From Bacteroidales bacterium UBA3834 (GTDB taxonomy: Bacteria > Bacteroidota > Bacteroidia > Bacteroidales > P3), in NCBI GenBank assembly GCA_002392965.1, contig DGIA01000027.1, positions 1 through 23,141 of the forward strand: a stretch of DNA of 23,141 bases. Direction: 5' to 3'. Positions 15,572-22,865 of the stretch are shown one piece after another. Below the pieces are notes generated by a model. That model had not been told where the DNA came from and made no database searches. It was given only the letters and a program-made list of their open reading frames with translations. Position 1 is the first letter of the stretch. Every line of letters starts with the position of its first letter. The translations under genes and the position numbers were made by a program.

Positions 15572-16050
15572 TGGTCTTTGAATTTGCACATCTTCAAGGC
15601 CGTGATGGCACCTTCCACACCCTTGTTTCCGTGACGGCCGCCGGCACGGTCGAGAGCCTGCTGCATGGTGTCGCAGGTGAGCACGCTGAAGATGACAGGA
15701 CGGCTGTGTTTGACTGCGACGTTGGTGAGCCCTTGGGATACCGCCTGGCAAATGAATTCAAAGTGCCGTGTCTCTCCCTGGATCACGCATCCAATGCAGA
15801 TTACGGCATTTAATGTTGAGTTGCTGTCAAGCAGCAGGTCGGCGGCAGTGGTCAACTCGAAAGTTCCAGGCACGTGACGTACAATAATATTTTCCTCCTT
15901 GACCCCGTGTTCACGAAGGGTACTGACAGCGCCGTCGAGCATGGCTCCAGTCACCTCTGAATTCCATTCGGCGGCCACCACGGCAATGTGGTAGGGACTG
16001 CCTTCAGGGACTGCCATTGGATCGTAGTCTGAGAGATTGGTCTTTTTCAT
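15562..16050 (-). CDS. ribH: 6,7-dimethyl-8-ribityllumazine synthase
   Basis: A 162-residue lumazine synthase, the penultimate step of riboflavin synthesis, which condenses 5-amino-6-ribitylaminouracil with dihydroxybutanone phosphate. Motifs seen are VVAAEWNSEVTGAML (24-38), the binding loop VPGTFELTTAA (60-70), GCVIQGETRHFEF with the catalytic His96, and DRAGGRHGNKGVEGA (134-148). Length is normal. The ATG at 16050 is chosen over a TTG three codons earlier. It starts 17 bases after the end of the rpoN-M23 frame and overlaps fmt by 10 bases. Other riboflavin genes are not nearby. No FMN riboswitch is seen. Confidence 0.95.
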   Translation of the reverse strand: MKKTNLSDYDPMAVPEGSPYHIAVVAAEWNSEVTGAMLDGAVSTLREHGVKEENIIVRHVPGTFELTTAADLLLDSNSTLNAVICIGCVIQGETRHFEFICQAVSQGLTNVAVKHSRPVIFSVLTCDTMQQALDRAGGRHGNKGVEGAITALKMCKFKDQCE

Positions 16051-16067
16051 TTTAATCAATAATATGT

Positions 16068-16946
16068 TTAGAAGTCTTTGCTGTTGATGGTAGTGGGTTG
16101 GTTCTTGGGACGTTTTTTGGTCTCCTTTATGATACTGTTGTCGGCTTTATAGGCCGCTTTCTCACCTTTTCGGGGTTGGCGGATGCCGAAATAGCTCTTG
16201 TCGAGGTGCAGCCGCCGTGTGCGGAGACCGTATCGTTCAAAGTCGAGTATCCATTCGGGGTCGAAAGTCTGGTATAGGAAACGGCATTCGAAATGCAGGT
16301 GAGGGCCTGTGCTGTTTCCCGTGTTTCCTCCTTGGCCGATAATGTCCCCGACGCTGACCTGCTGGCCATGTTTGACGTTGATTTTCGACAGATGGCCGTA
16401 GAGAGTCTCCAAGCCGTTGGCGTGGCGCAGAACCACGCAGTTGCCGTAGCCGCCCATGCGGGATGCTATACGTACGGTGCCGCTGAAGGCAGCACGTACG
16501 GGGTCTCCGACGCGCAGGGCGATATCTACCCCGTGGTGGCCTCGGTTCCATCGCCATCCGTAGTTGCTGGTCTTGTGGTTGCGTACAGGAAAACAGAAAT
16601 CGGCGGTATCGACCGCCAGTTTGAGGTTGATCTCGTCGGGAAGCATATCCACTTTGGTGCGCCCCAAGGGATTCACACGGTGCTGGGGGAAGGCGTCGTA
16701 CCATGCCGGTACCATGTAACTTTCAAGTTTTGACTCTGCTGTGGTCTCGGCAATGGGTGTTGTTGGCTTCTTGGGGGCTTGGGGTTCCGGTGCTTTGGCT
16801 TTTTCTGTCCGTTTGGGTTCTGCTTTTTTCTCGGTACTATGCAAGCGTATGGCAATGATGGAGTCGTAGTAGGACATCTGCGCTTGCATGAAGCAGGGGA
16901 GAAGCAGCATGAATAGGATTGTCAGTGTGCGGCGCAGACGGGCCAC
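16068..16946 (-). other. M23 peptidase segment with possible internal GTG start
   Basis: If translation restarts at the GTG for codon 462, the product begins MARLRRTLTILFMLLLPCFM and then QAQ. This is a textbook signal peptide with a basic n-region, a 14-residue hydrophobic core and a cleavage site near A|Q. The 292-residue product would be a periplasmic M23 murein endopeptidase with the full zinc-site set (HxxxD, HLH). The last codons of the RpoN box region would then serve both proteins in the same frame. A GGGG lies 8-11 bases before the GTG, but Bacteroidota rarely rely on Shine-Dalgarno pairing. This is a reading of the sequence, not proof of a start. Confidence 0.5.
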
Positions 16947-18329
16947 CGGCAACCCCAGCTGTTCGCGGTATTTGGCCACCGTGCGGCGGGCCAGCGGCAC
17001 CCCTTGTTGGTTCAGCAGTTTGGCCAGTGCATCGTCCGACAGCGGATTCTGCTTGTCTTCCTTCTCGATGAGGTCCGACAACCGTTGCTTGATGCTCTCG
17101 ATAGCCATTTCCTCGCCGCCGTCGGTGGCCATTCCTTTGGAGAAGCATTCCTTGAGTGCTATGGTGCCGAAGTCGGTCTGCAGGTATTTGCTGTTGGCCA
17201 TGCGGCTTACGGTGCTGATGTCCAGTCCTGTGGCATCGGCCACCTCGCGCTGTCGCAGCGGGACAATCTGGTCGGGGTCGCCTGTGAGCAGGAATCGCCG
17301 CTGGTGCTTGACCAGATAGCGCATGATGCGTACGATGGTGTCGTGACGTTGCTGCAGCAGGTCGATGAATCCTTGTGCGTCGGCCTGTTTGGTGCGGAGA
17401 AACTGCAAGGTGGCACGGTCGGCTCCCGGTTGTCTTTCCATCTCTTGCAGCATCTCGGTGTAGTAGGTGTTCAGGCTCAGCTGCGGCAGGTGGCTGTCGT
17501 TGAGATAGAACTGCAACTGCCCGTCGTGCTGGGTGAGGACAATGTCGGGGATGATGGCCGCGGCTCCGTCGGTGTCGGCCGACGTGGAGCCTCCGGGTTT
17601 GGGGTTGAGGTGGCGGATGCAGTCGGCGGCCTCTTCGAATGCTTCCTCGCTGAGCCCGAGGCTCTCGCAGATACGTTCGTAGCGGTGGTTGGCGAAATCG
17701 TCGAAGTGATTCCGCACGATGGCGATAGCGGCTTCCTCCGTCTGTGTCGCCTTCTTGCCGCTCTCTCTATTTCTCTCCAGTTGCAGCATCAGGCATTCCT
17801 GCAGCGAACGGGCACCGATGCCGGCGGGGTCGAGACTTTGCACGATGGCCAGCACGGCCTCCACCTCTTCTGTAGTGACTTCGATGCCTTGCCGGAAAGC
17901 CATATCGTTGGCTATCAAATCGAGACTGCGTCCCAAGTAGCCGGCATCGTCCAAGGTGCCGACAATCTCTGCGGCTATCAGGCGTTGCCGTTCGGAGAGT
18001 GGGCGTAGGGAGAGCTGCTGCATCAGGCGTTCGTTGGCCGACTGGCTGTCGCTCACCACAAACTCGCGTCTCACCGCATTGGGGTCGCTTTCCAGGTGTT
18101 CGCGGTAGTCGAATCCGAAATCCTCCTCCTCGTCGGCATCCCAGTCGCTGCGGTCGTTGTCGGGCAGCGGCTGCTCGTCTTGCAGCTCGGCTTCGAGCAG
18201 GGGATTCTTCTCTATCTCTTCTTTGATGGCTTGTTCCAAGTCGGTGACAGGCAACTGCAGCAGCCGCATCAACTGTATCTGTTGAGGCGAGAACTTCTGC
18301 TGCAGTTGCTGTCGCTGGACTTGTTTCAT
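16068..18329 (-). CDS. rpoN: Sigma-54 factor fused in frame to M23 peptidase
   Basis: One open frame of 753 codons with two unrelated halves. Residues 1-467 form a complete sigma-54: region I (FSPQQIQLMRLLQLP, then EIEKNPLLEAEL), an acidic stretch (about 52-72), core-binding domain, HTH (DISTVSRMANSKYLQTDFGT) and the RpoN box ARRTVAKYRE (447-456). It recruits RNA polymerase to -24/-12 promoters and needs an AAA+ activator, none of which is seen here. Residues 468-481 are hydrophobic (TLTILFMLLLPCFM), followed by QAQ, like a signal peptide. Residues 488-580 are a Lys/Pro/Glu-rich linker. Residues 580-690 form a LytM/M23 zinc endopeptidase with His598, Asp602, His646, His677 and His679. I see no stop codon between the halves. 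Either a fusion is made, or the peptidase starts inside at GTG 16946, or a sequencing error removed a stop. The gene lies 24 bases after the S46 peptidase gene. Confidence 0.85.
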   Translation of the reverse strand: MKQVQRQQLQQKFSPQQIQLMRLLQLPVTDLEQAIKEEIEKNPLLEAELQDEQPLPDNDRSDWDADEEEDFGFDYREHLESDPNAVRREFVVSDSQSANERLMQQLSLRPLSERQRLIAAEIVGTLDDAGYLGRSLDLIANDMAFRQGIEVTTEEVEAVLAIVQSLDPAGIGARSLQECLMLQLERNRESGKKATQTEEAAIAIVRNHFDDFANHRYERICESLGLSEEAFEEAADCIRHLNPKPGGSTSADTDGAAAIIPDIVLTQHDGQLQFYLNDSHLPQLSLNTYYTEMLQEMERQPGADRATLQFLRTKQADAQGFIDLLQQRHDTIVRIMRYLVKHQRRFLLTGDPDQIVPLRQREVADATGLDISTVSRMANSKYLQTDFGTIALKECFSKGMATDGGEEMAIESIKQRLSDLIEKEDKQNPLSDDALAKLLNQQGVPLARRTVAKYREQLGLPVARLRRTLTILFMLLLPCFMQAQMSYYDSIIAIRLHSTEKKAEPKRTEKAKAPEPQAPKKPTTPIAETTAESKLESYMVPAWYDAFPQHRVNPLGRTKVDMLPDEINLKLAVDTADFCFPVRNHKTSNYGWRWNRGHHGVDIALRVGDPVRAAFSGTVRIASRMGGYGNCVVLRHANGLETLYGHLSKINVKHGQQVSVGDIIGQGGNTGNSTGPHLHFECRFLYQTFDPEWILDFERYGLRTRRLHLDKSYFGIRQPRKGEKAAYKADNSIIKETKKRPKNQPTTINSKDF

Positions 18330-18353
18330 TCGTTACGTTTTACCGGCCGAGGG

Positions 18354-20519
18354 TTATCGTACGATATCCATTTCTTCAATCAGGTTCTTGGCGCCGGCAT
18401 AGACGTCGATGACCCACAGCATGTAGCGGCTGTCGAGGCAGATGCAGCGCTGCAGGTTCTCCTCGAAGTCGATGTCGCCGCTCATGGCCTCGCTGTTTCC
18501 GTCGAATGCCAGTCCGATCAGCACGCCCTTGCCGTTGATCACCGGCGAGCCGCTGTTGCCGCCCGTGATGTCGTTGTTGGTGATGAAGCATGTGGGCATC
18601 TCGCCGCGGCGGTTGGTATAGCCGCCGAAGTTCTTCTGGGCATAGAGCTCTTTCAGATGCTCCGGCACCTCGAACTCCGTTCCCGCAGGGCCTTCTTTCT
18701 CAATAACGCCCTTCATGGTGGTGTAATACTTATATGCCACACCGTCCTTGGGGTCGTAGCTCATCACGTTGCCGTAGGTGAGGCGGATGGTCGAGTTGGC
18801 GTCGGGCGACATCAGTTTGCCGTTCTTCTCGTTGATCTGGAGGATACCGTCGGTGAAGTCGCGTATGCCGCGCTGCAGGTTGTCCTTGCTCTCCTGCGAC
18901 ACCGATTCGTCACACGAGAAGTAGGCATTCAGAGCCTCCTGTCCGGCAGCGGCCAAGGGGTCTTTCTCCAGTTGTTTGGCGTTGGGCTTGAGCATGAACT
19001 TGCCCAGGCTTTCCTGGTTGGCGAAGATGCTCTTGCTGTACAGGTCGTTCACATACTTTTCCCAGTTGCCCTTGTACTTCTTGTTCGCGTCTTTCAGGAA
19101 CTGGGGGCAGTAGTCGGGATTCATGTGGACATACACATATTCGAACAACGCTGCCGAGAGGCGGCGATCGACGCGCTCGTCATAGTCCTTGAAGAAGCTG
19201 TTGACACGAGCCTCGTAGCGACCCAGGTCGGCGTTCTTGTCCTGCTCCAGGTCGCGCTTGAACGCGCGGCACAGTCCGGAAGCAAACAACGGGGCTTCGG
19301 AGCCCGTCAGCAAGCCTTCCATCAGGTACATATAGGATTCCTCCGACTTGGCGCGGTCGGCATAGCCCTTGCGGATAAGGTCGAGAGCCTTGCTGTACTT
19401 GGGTGACGATTGGAAACGGGCCCAGTCGCTGTACTCCTGCTCGACCGCTTTCTTCACACCCATGGTGTTCAGGTTCTTCAAGGCCTTGTTCTGCTCGTTG
19501 CTGTACTTCCAGTAGTTCGAGCAGCTGGCGTACTTCGAGGCGTATTTGATGCGGGTGGCCTGGCTGGCGGCCATCTCCTCGCGCAGAATGTTGATCTTCA
19601 CGGTGCGGATCTCGTAGCGCAGCTTGTTCGTGATATCCATCGCCTCCTCAAGGCCGTAGCTCGTCAGGAAGTGGTCGGTGGTGCCGGGGAAGCCCATCAC
19701 CATCGCGAAGTCGCCGTCATTCAACTCGCCGGCGCTCACCGGCAGGTGGTGCTTTGGAGTCAGGGGTATGTTGTCCTGGCTGTAGTCGGCAGGGTTGCCC
19801 TCCTTGTCGGTGTAGATGCGGAACATCGAGAAGTCGCACGTGTGGCGCGGCCAGCTCCAGTTGTCGGTGTCGCCGCCGAACTTGCCCATCGAGCTGGGGG
19901 GGGCGCCCACCAGACGCACGTCGCGGTAGATGATGTGCACGAACAGGAAGAACTGGTTGCCGTTGAACATCGGCTTCACCTTGGCGGCGTATTTGGTGCC
20001 TGCCACGGCCTCTTCCTCAATCTGAGTGCACACCTTCTTGATGGCGGCGGCGCGGTCGCCCTCGCTCATGTCGTCGCTAAGGCTCTCCTTCACCTTGGCG
20101 GTGACATCCTCCATGCGGACGAGGATGGAAGCCGTCAGGCCGGGGTTGGGCAGTTCCTGCTCCTTGGTGTAGGCCCAGAAGCCGTCGCGCAGGTAGTCGT
20201 GCTCCACGGTCGAGTGCTCCTGCAGTTTGCCGTAGCCGCAGTGGTGGTTGGTGCTCACCAAGCCCTGGCTCGAGATGATCTCGCCTGTGCAGAAATGCCA
20301 GAAGGGGCTCCCCGCGTTGCCCAGACCCACGATGGCGTCTTTCAGGCAACTCTGGTTCACGCTGTAGATGTCCTCCGGCGTCAGTTGGAAGCCGGCTCGA
20401 CGCATGTCGTCGTAGTTTTTCCCGATCAGGGACAGAAGCCACATGCCCTCGTCGGCGCGCGCCACGCTCGGCAGCATCACCGTCAGGACCATTGCAATCA
20501 CTAAAGTACGAAGTTTCAT
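18354..20519 (-). CDS. Family S46 dipeptidyl-peptidase (DPP7-type)
   Basis: A 721-residue periplasmic serine peptidase with signal peptide MKLRTLVIAMVLTVMLPSVARA. The chymotrypsin-like triad is visible as His93 (STNHHCGY), Asp229 (RHTCDFSMFRIY) and Ser656 (DITGGNSGSPVING). Residue 674 is Gly in AFDGN. In the family the equivalent position is Gly in DPP7 (hydrophobic P1) and Arg in DPP11 (acidic P1), so DPP7-like specificity is expected. The Trp usual after FDGN is Ser here. The helical domain (about 270-560) is intact. S46 enzymes release dipeptides for amino-acid fermenting Bacteroidota. It heads the unit leading into rpoN-M23, ribH and fmt, with a strong promoter at 20567-20598. Confidence 0.93.
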   Translation of the reverse strand: MKLRTLVIAMVLTVMLPSVARADEGMWLLSLIGKNYDDMRRAGFQLTPEDIYSVNQSCLKDAIVGLGNAGSPFWHFCTGEIISSQGLVSTNHHCGYGKLQEHSTVEHDYLRDGFWAYTKEQELPNPGLTASILVRMEDVTAKVKESLSDDMSEGDRAAAIKKVCTQIEEEAVAGTKYAAKVKPMFNGNQFFLFVHIIYRDVRLVGAPPSSMGKFGGDTDNWSWPRHTCDFSMFRIYTDKEGNPADYSQDNIPLTPKHHLPVSAGELNDGDFAMVMGFPGTTDHFLTSYGLEEAMDITNKLRYEIRTVKINILREEMAASQATRIKYASKYASCSNYWKYSNEQNKALKNLNTMGVKKAVEQEYSDWARFQSSPKYSKALDLIRKGYADRAKSEESYMYLMEGLLTGSEAPLFASGLCRAFKRDLEQDKNADLGRYEARVNSFFKDYDERVDRRLSAALFEYVYVHMNPDYCPQFLKDANKKYKGNWEKYVNDLYSKSIFANQESLGKFMLKPNAKQLEKDPLAAAGQEALNAYFSCDESVSQESKDNLQRGIRDFTDGILQINEKNGKLMSPDANSTIRLTYGNVMSYDPKDGVAYKYYTTMKGVIEKEGPAGTEFEVPEHLKELYAQKNFGGYTNRRGEMPTCFITNNDITGGNSGSPVINGKGVLIGLAFDGNSEAMSGDIDFEENLQRCICLDSRYMLWVIDVYAGAKNLIEEMDIVR

Positions 20520-20566
20520 TGTTTTATTGTTTTTATTATTTATAAATAGAATTCATTATCACGCTG

Positions 20567-20598
20567 CAAAGATACAACTTTTTTCCTATCCGTGCAAA
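20567..20598 (-). promoter_or_regulatory. Promoter of the S46 peptidase unit
   Basis: On the minus strand TTTG (20598-20595), a 20-base spacer and TATCTTTG (20574-20567) match both consensus elements exactly, about 50 bases before the start codon. Confidence 0.8.
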
Positions 20599-20760
20599 TT
20601 TATTCCCCGCCACCGGGCAAAAACAGGCCCATAGCGCCATCCCTGTCACCATGGGCTCACAACATAATTCGTGAAATAATTACGCCAATTTGTTTCCAAT
20701 TCAATTCAGCTGACATCCCCTTGATTTTTGCATCGCCCGGAAGACTCATGGAGGGTACTG

Positions 20761-20826
20761 AGGATGTACTTAGGATCTATGGAGGATCTATGAAGGATCC
20801 ATGGAAGATCCATGGAGGATGACCGG
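20761..20826. repeat. 11-bp tandem repeat, consensus AGGATCYATGG
   Basis: Six consecutive 11-base units: AGGATGTACTT, AGGATCTATGG, AGGATCTATGA, AGGATCCATGG, AAGATCCATGG and AGGATGACCGG. The middle four differ from each other at one to three positions. A weak related unit (GACTCATGG then AGGGTACTG) precedes at 20743-20760. The array ends 72 bases before the first of the two -7 boxes facing the downstream gene. Confidence 0.85.
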
Positions 20827-20897
20827 CCAAACCGCTGGTTTATATGTGTTTGCAGACGGCGTTTTTGCGGAAGTCTGTCAGTATCAGCCCTTTCCTG

Positions 20898-20905
20898 TAT
20901 CTTTG
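20898..20905 (+). promoter_or_regulatory. Upstream TATCTTTG box, possible second promoter
   Basis: An exact TAnnTTTG box lies 52 bases upstream of the nearer one. No good TTTG sits 19-21 bases before it (only TCTG at 20874-20877), so use as a promoter is uncertain. Confidence 0.35.
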
Positions 20906-20926
20906 CCGACGGAAAGACACATTTTT

Positions 20927-20957
20927 TTTCTCGCTTTCAAAAAACTTAGTATCTTTG
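20927..20957 (+). promoter_or_regulatory. Promoter of the leucine-rich-repeat gene
   Basis: TTTC (20927-20930), a 19-base spacer and TATCTTTG (20950-20957) match the Bacteroidota promoter with one -33 mismatch. The predicted leader is about 50 bases. Confidence 0.65.
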
Positions 20958-21013
20958 CAGCGTCGTTTCCACCGAAGCCGAAACGGGCAGTATTAACCAA
21001 CAAACAATAAAAA

Positions 21014-22702
21014 ATGAAGAAAAAAGTATTATTTGTAGTGCTAGCGCTGCTGGCAAGTATCGGCACCTTCGCCCAGAATGTCACCCCGTTTGTAACACCA
21101 AGCGGACATACTCTATATTACATCCTGGAAAGCAATCAAGGTGCTACAGACTTGGTCATATTTCCCCCATCGAATAATTGGATGGGTTATGCCAAACCTT
21201 CCGGTGACCTTATTATCCCCGACAGCATTGATTGCGGGGGACAGACTGGTATGCTTCCTGTCCATTATATTGGCGAAAAGGCTTTTTCGCAATGCGACAG
21301 CCTGACTTCGGTAACACTGCCAAATACCATATTGGGGATAGACAAACAAGCGTTCTACGACTGCGACATGCTGACCAATGTCAATATGCCCGACTCGTTA
21401 AGGTACATTCACCATTGGGCATTTGGCCGTTGTTTTAATCTCACAGGTCCGCTTGTTATTCCTAGCAAAGTAACCGACATTGGAAATTATGCTTTTCATG
21501 GTACCAAAATAACTTCACTGTCCATGTCTGATTCCATCAAAAACATCTGGTGCGCTGCTTTCCTCGGTTGTAAAGAGCTGAGGGGCACAATTACCTTGCC
21601 TGAAGGTTTGGAATATATTCTCGGTGGCGCTTTTGGAAGGTGCGACAGGGTACTTTCCATCAATGTGCCGTCAACAGTTTCAGTTATCGAGTATGGTGCT
21701 GATGGAATAAACTTTCCTGCTGCTCAAGCATTTGTTGGGGTTAACAATATAAACTATTCTGGTTCTGCCATCACGGACGCATGGGAATGGGGTGCCAAGA
21801 CACTGAACGGCTATATTGAGAATGGCGTGGTTTACCGCGATGCAAGCAAGACGGTTGTTACCGGATGCGATTATCAACAAAGCAGCATCACACTCCCCGC
21901 CAGTGTCGACACTATTGAGGAGATCGCATTTGCGAATAACGACATCCTCAACCATATAACCTTACCTGAAGGTCTGGAAGCCATTAAAGACCGAGCGTTC
22001 GAGCTTTGTACAGGGTTGAACGATATTACTTTGCCGGCATCGTTGACTTATCTCGGTGCTTTTGTTTTTGACAACCTCGACACACTGCGGATGTCAGGCA
22101 GTGTGCCGCCCGTATATGACTTTGTCTATACCGTGAATGGGATTGACACAACTTATTATTATTACGACTCCATGTTTGTAGAGCTTCCCCTTGTAGTCCC
22201 ATGTCATTCCGGCAGCGCCTACCGCCATGCAGAGGGCTGGAGTATGTGCAACAATATTATCGACCCCTGCGGTGACGAACCGGTTTACTACACCGTCTCC
22301 ATCGCAAGTGCCGACGCGACGATGGGCAGCGTGAGTGAAGGTGGCGAGGTGGAGGAAGGCGACAGCTTCACCTTCCGCGCCATTGCCAATGAGGGTTACC
22401 ACTTCACGCACTGGAACGACGGCGACACCAACGCCGAGCGTACGGTGGTCGTCACTTCCGACACCACATTCACTGCCTACTTCGAGGCCGACGGCGGCAC
22501 CGAGGGCATCGATGGTATTGAGGCTGTCAACGCCAAGGTGTATGCCGAGCATGGCCGCATCGTCGTTGAGGGCGTCGAAGACGAGACAGTTCGTGTATTC
22601 GACATCGTTGGCCGTCAAGTGAAAAACAGCGACCTGCCCGCCGGCGTCTATCTGGTCAAGATTGGCACCCTCCCTGCCCGCAAGGTGGTGGTCATCAGGT
22701 AA
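21014..22702 (+). CDS. BspA-like leucine-rich-repeat secreted protein with T9SS tail
   Basis: A 562-residue predicted secreted protein. The signal peptide is MKKKVLFVVLALLASIGTFAQ. Residues about 75-230 and 290-360 contain BspA-type (LRR_5) repeats of the form IGEKAFSQCDSLTSVTLPNT, AFYDCDMLTNVNMPDSLRYI and ITLPEGLEAIKDRAFELC. A non-repeat region (about 365-420) follows. Residues about 427-492 resemble a divergent InlB B-repeat (VSEGGEVEEGDSFTF, then NEGYHFTHWNDGD and TSDTTFTAYFE). The last 60 residues look like a short T9SS sorting domain (VRVFDIVGRQV, LPAGVYLVKI, ending KVVVIR). BspA-like proteins are surface adhesins that bind host or bacterial partners; the ligand here is unknown. Base composition shifts from moderate to GC-rich at about 22262, where the InlB-like part begins, suggesting a mosaic gene. 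It is monocistronic. Confidence 0.88.
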   Translation: MKKKVLFVVLALLASIGTFAQNVTPFVTPSGHTLYYILESNQGATDLVIFPPSNNWMGYAKPSGDLIIPDSIDCGGQTGMLPVHYIGEKAFSQCDSLTSVTLPNTILGIDKQAFYDCDMLTNVNMPDSLRYIHHWAFGRCFNLTGPLVIPSKVTDIGNYAFHGTKITSLSMSDSIKNIWCAAFLGCKELRGTITLPEGLEYILGGAFGRCDRVLSINVPSTVSVIEYGADGINFPAAQAFVGVNNINYSGSAITDAWEWGAKTLNGYIENGVVYRDASKTVVTGCDYQQSSITLPASVDTIEEIAFANNDILNHITLPEGLEAIKDRAFELCTGLNDITLPASLTYLGAFVFDNLDTLRMSGSVPPVYDFVYTVNGIDTTYYYYDSMFVELPLVVPCHSGSAYRHAEGWSMCNNIIDPCGDEPVYYTVSIASADATMGSVSEGGEVEEGDSFTFRAIANEGYHFTHWNDGDTNAERTVVVTSDTTFTAYFEADGGTEGIDGIEAVNAKVYAEHGRIVVEGVEDETVRVFDIVGRQVKNSDLPAGVYLVKIGTLPARKVVVIR

Positions 22703-22737
22703 ACCTTGACCCTTTGCAACTTTACCCCACAAAGACT

Positions 22738-22770
22738 GGGCGGTCACAACATGGCCGCCCTGATTATTTT
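22738..22770 (+). terminator. Likely terminator of the leucine-rich-repeat gene
   Basis: GGGCGGTC (22738-22745) pairs with GGCCGCCC (22753-22760) through one T-G pair around a seven-base loop, followed by TGATTATTTT. The stem is strong but the T tract is interrupted, so efficiency is uncertain. Confidence 0.6.
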
Positions 22771-22773
22771 ATC

Positions 22774-22850
22774 ACCTTACCACCTCATACTCCATAACTT
22801 ACACTCCATTTCACTCCTCCACCCGTCAAATACCCGTTAAATACCCGTCT
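22774..22850. repeat. Degenerate 11-bp tandem repeat
   Basis: The best units are TCCACCCGTCA, AATACCCGTTA and AATACCCGTCT (22818-22850). Preceding units in the same phase (ACCTTACCACC, TCATACTCCAT, AACTTACACTC, CATTTCACTCC) are looser and pyrimidine-rich. Confidence 0.5.
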
Positions 22851-22865
22851 CTTTCTTTTGGGGGA

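Larger units (their letters stand above)
20520..21013. other. Divergent non-coding region with promoters and repeat
   Basis: This 494-base gap separates two divergent genes and holds no credible gene. It contains the S46 promoter (20567-20598), a weak inverted repeat GCCCAT/ATGGGC (20627-20656), the 11-bp repeat array (20761-20826), and two TATCTTTG boxes (20898 and 20950) facing the leucine-rich-repeat gene. Short open frames at 20592-20822 and 20801-21010 span these elements and have no protein-like features. Confidence 0.65.

Noticed and set aside
15572..15751. 60-codon N-terminal extension of fmt
   Set aside because: The extension is Pro/Arg/His-rich out-of-frame ribH sequence; the family start MRVVYFGTPDF is at 15571.
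15562..16068. FMN riboswitch in front of ribH
   Set aside because: Only 17 bases separate ribH from the preceding frame, and no RFN-like conserved segments were seen.
17004..18008. 334-aa plus-strand frame opposite rpoN
   Set aside because: Antisense to recognised sigma-54 motifs; no protein-family features.
18096..19406. 436-aa plus-strand frame spanning rpoN and the S46 gene
   Set aside because: Antisense to two well-supported genes and their gap; composition is Val/Leu/Ala/His skewed. A second 364-aa frame at 19410-20504 is rejected for the same reason.
20627..20656. GCCCAT/ATGGGC inverted repeat as an operator or terminator
   Set aside because: Only six base pairs around an 18-base loop, no T tract; expected by chance.
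20801..21010. Small plus-strand frame upstream of the BspA-like gene
   Set aside because: Runs through the repeat array and both -7 boxes; no protein features.
22094..22747. 217-aa minus-strand frame opposite the BspA-like gene end
   Set aside because: Antisense to the InlB-like and sorting domains and overlapping the terminator.
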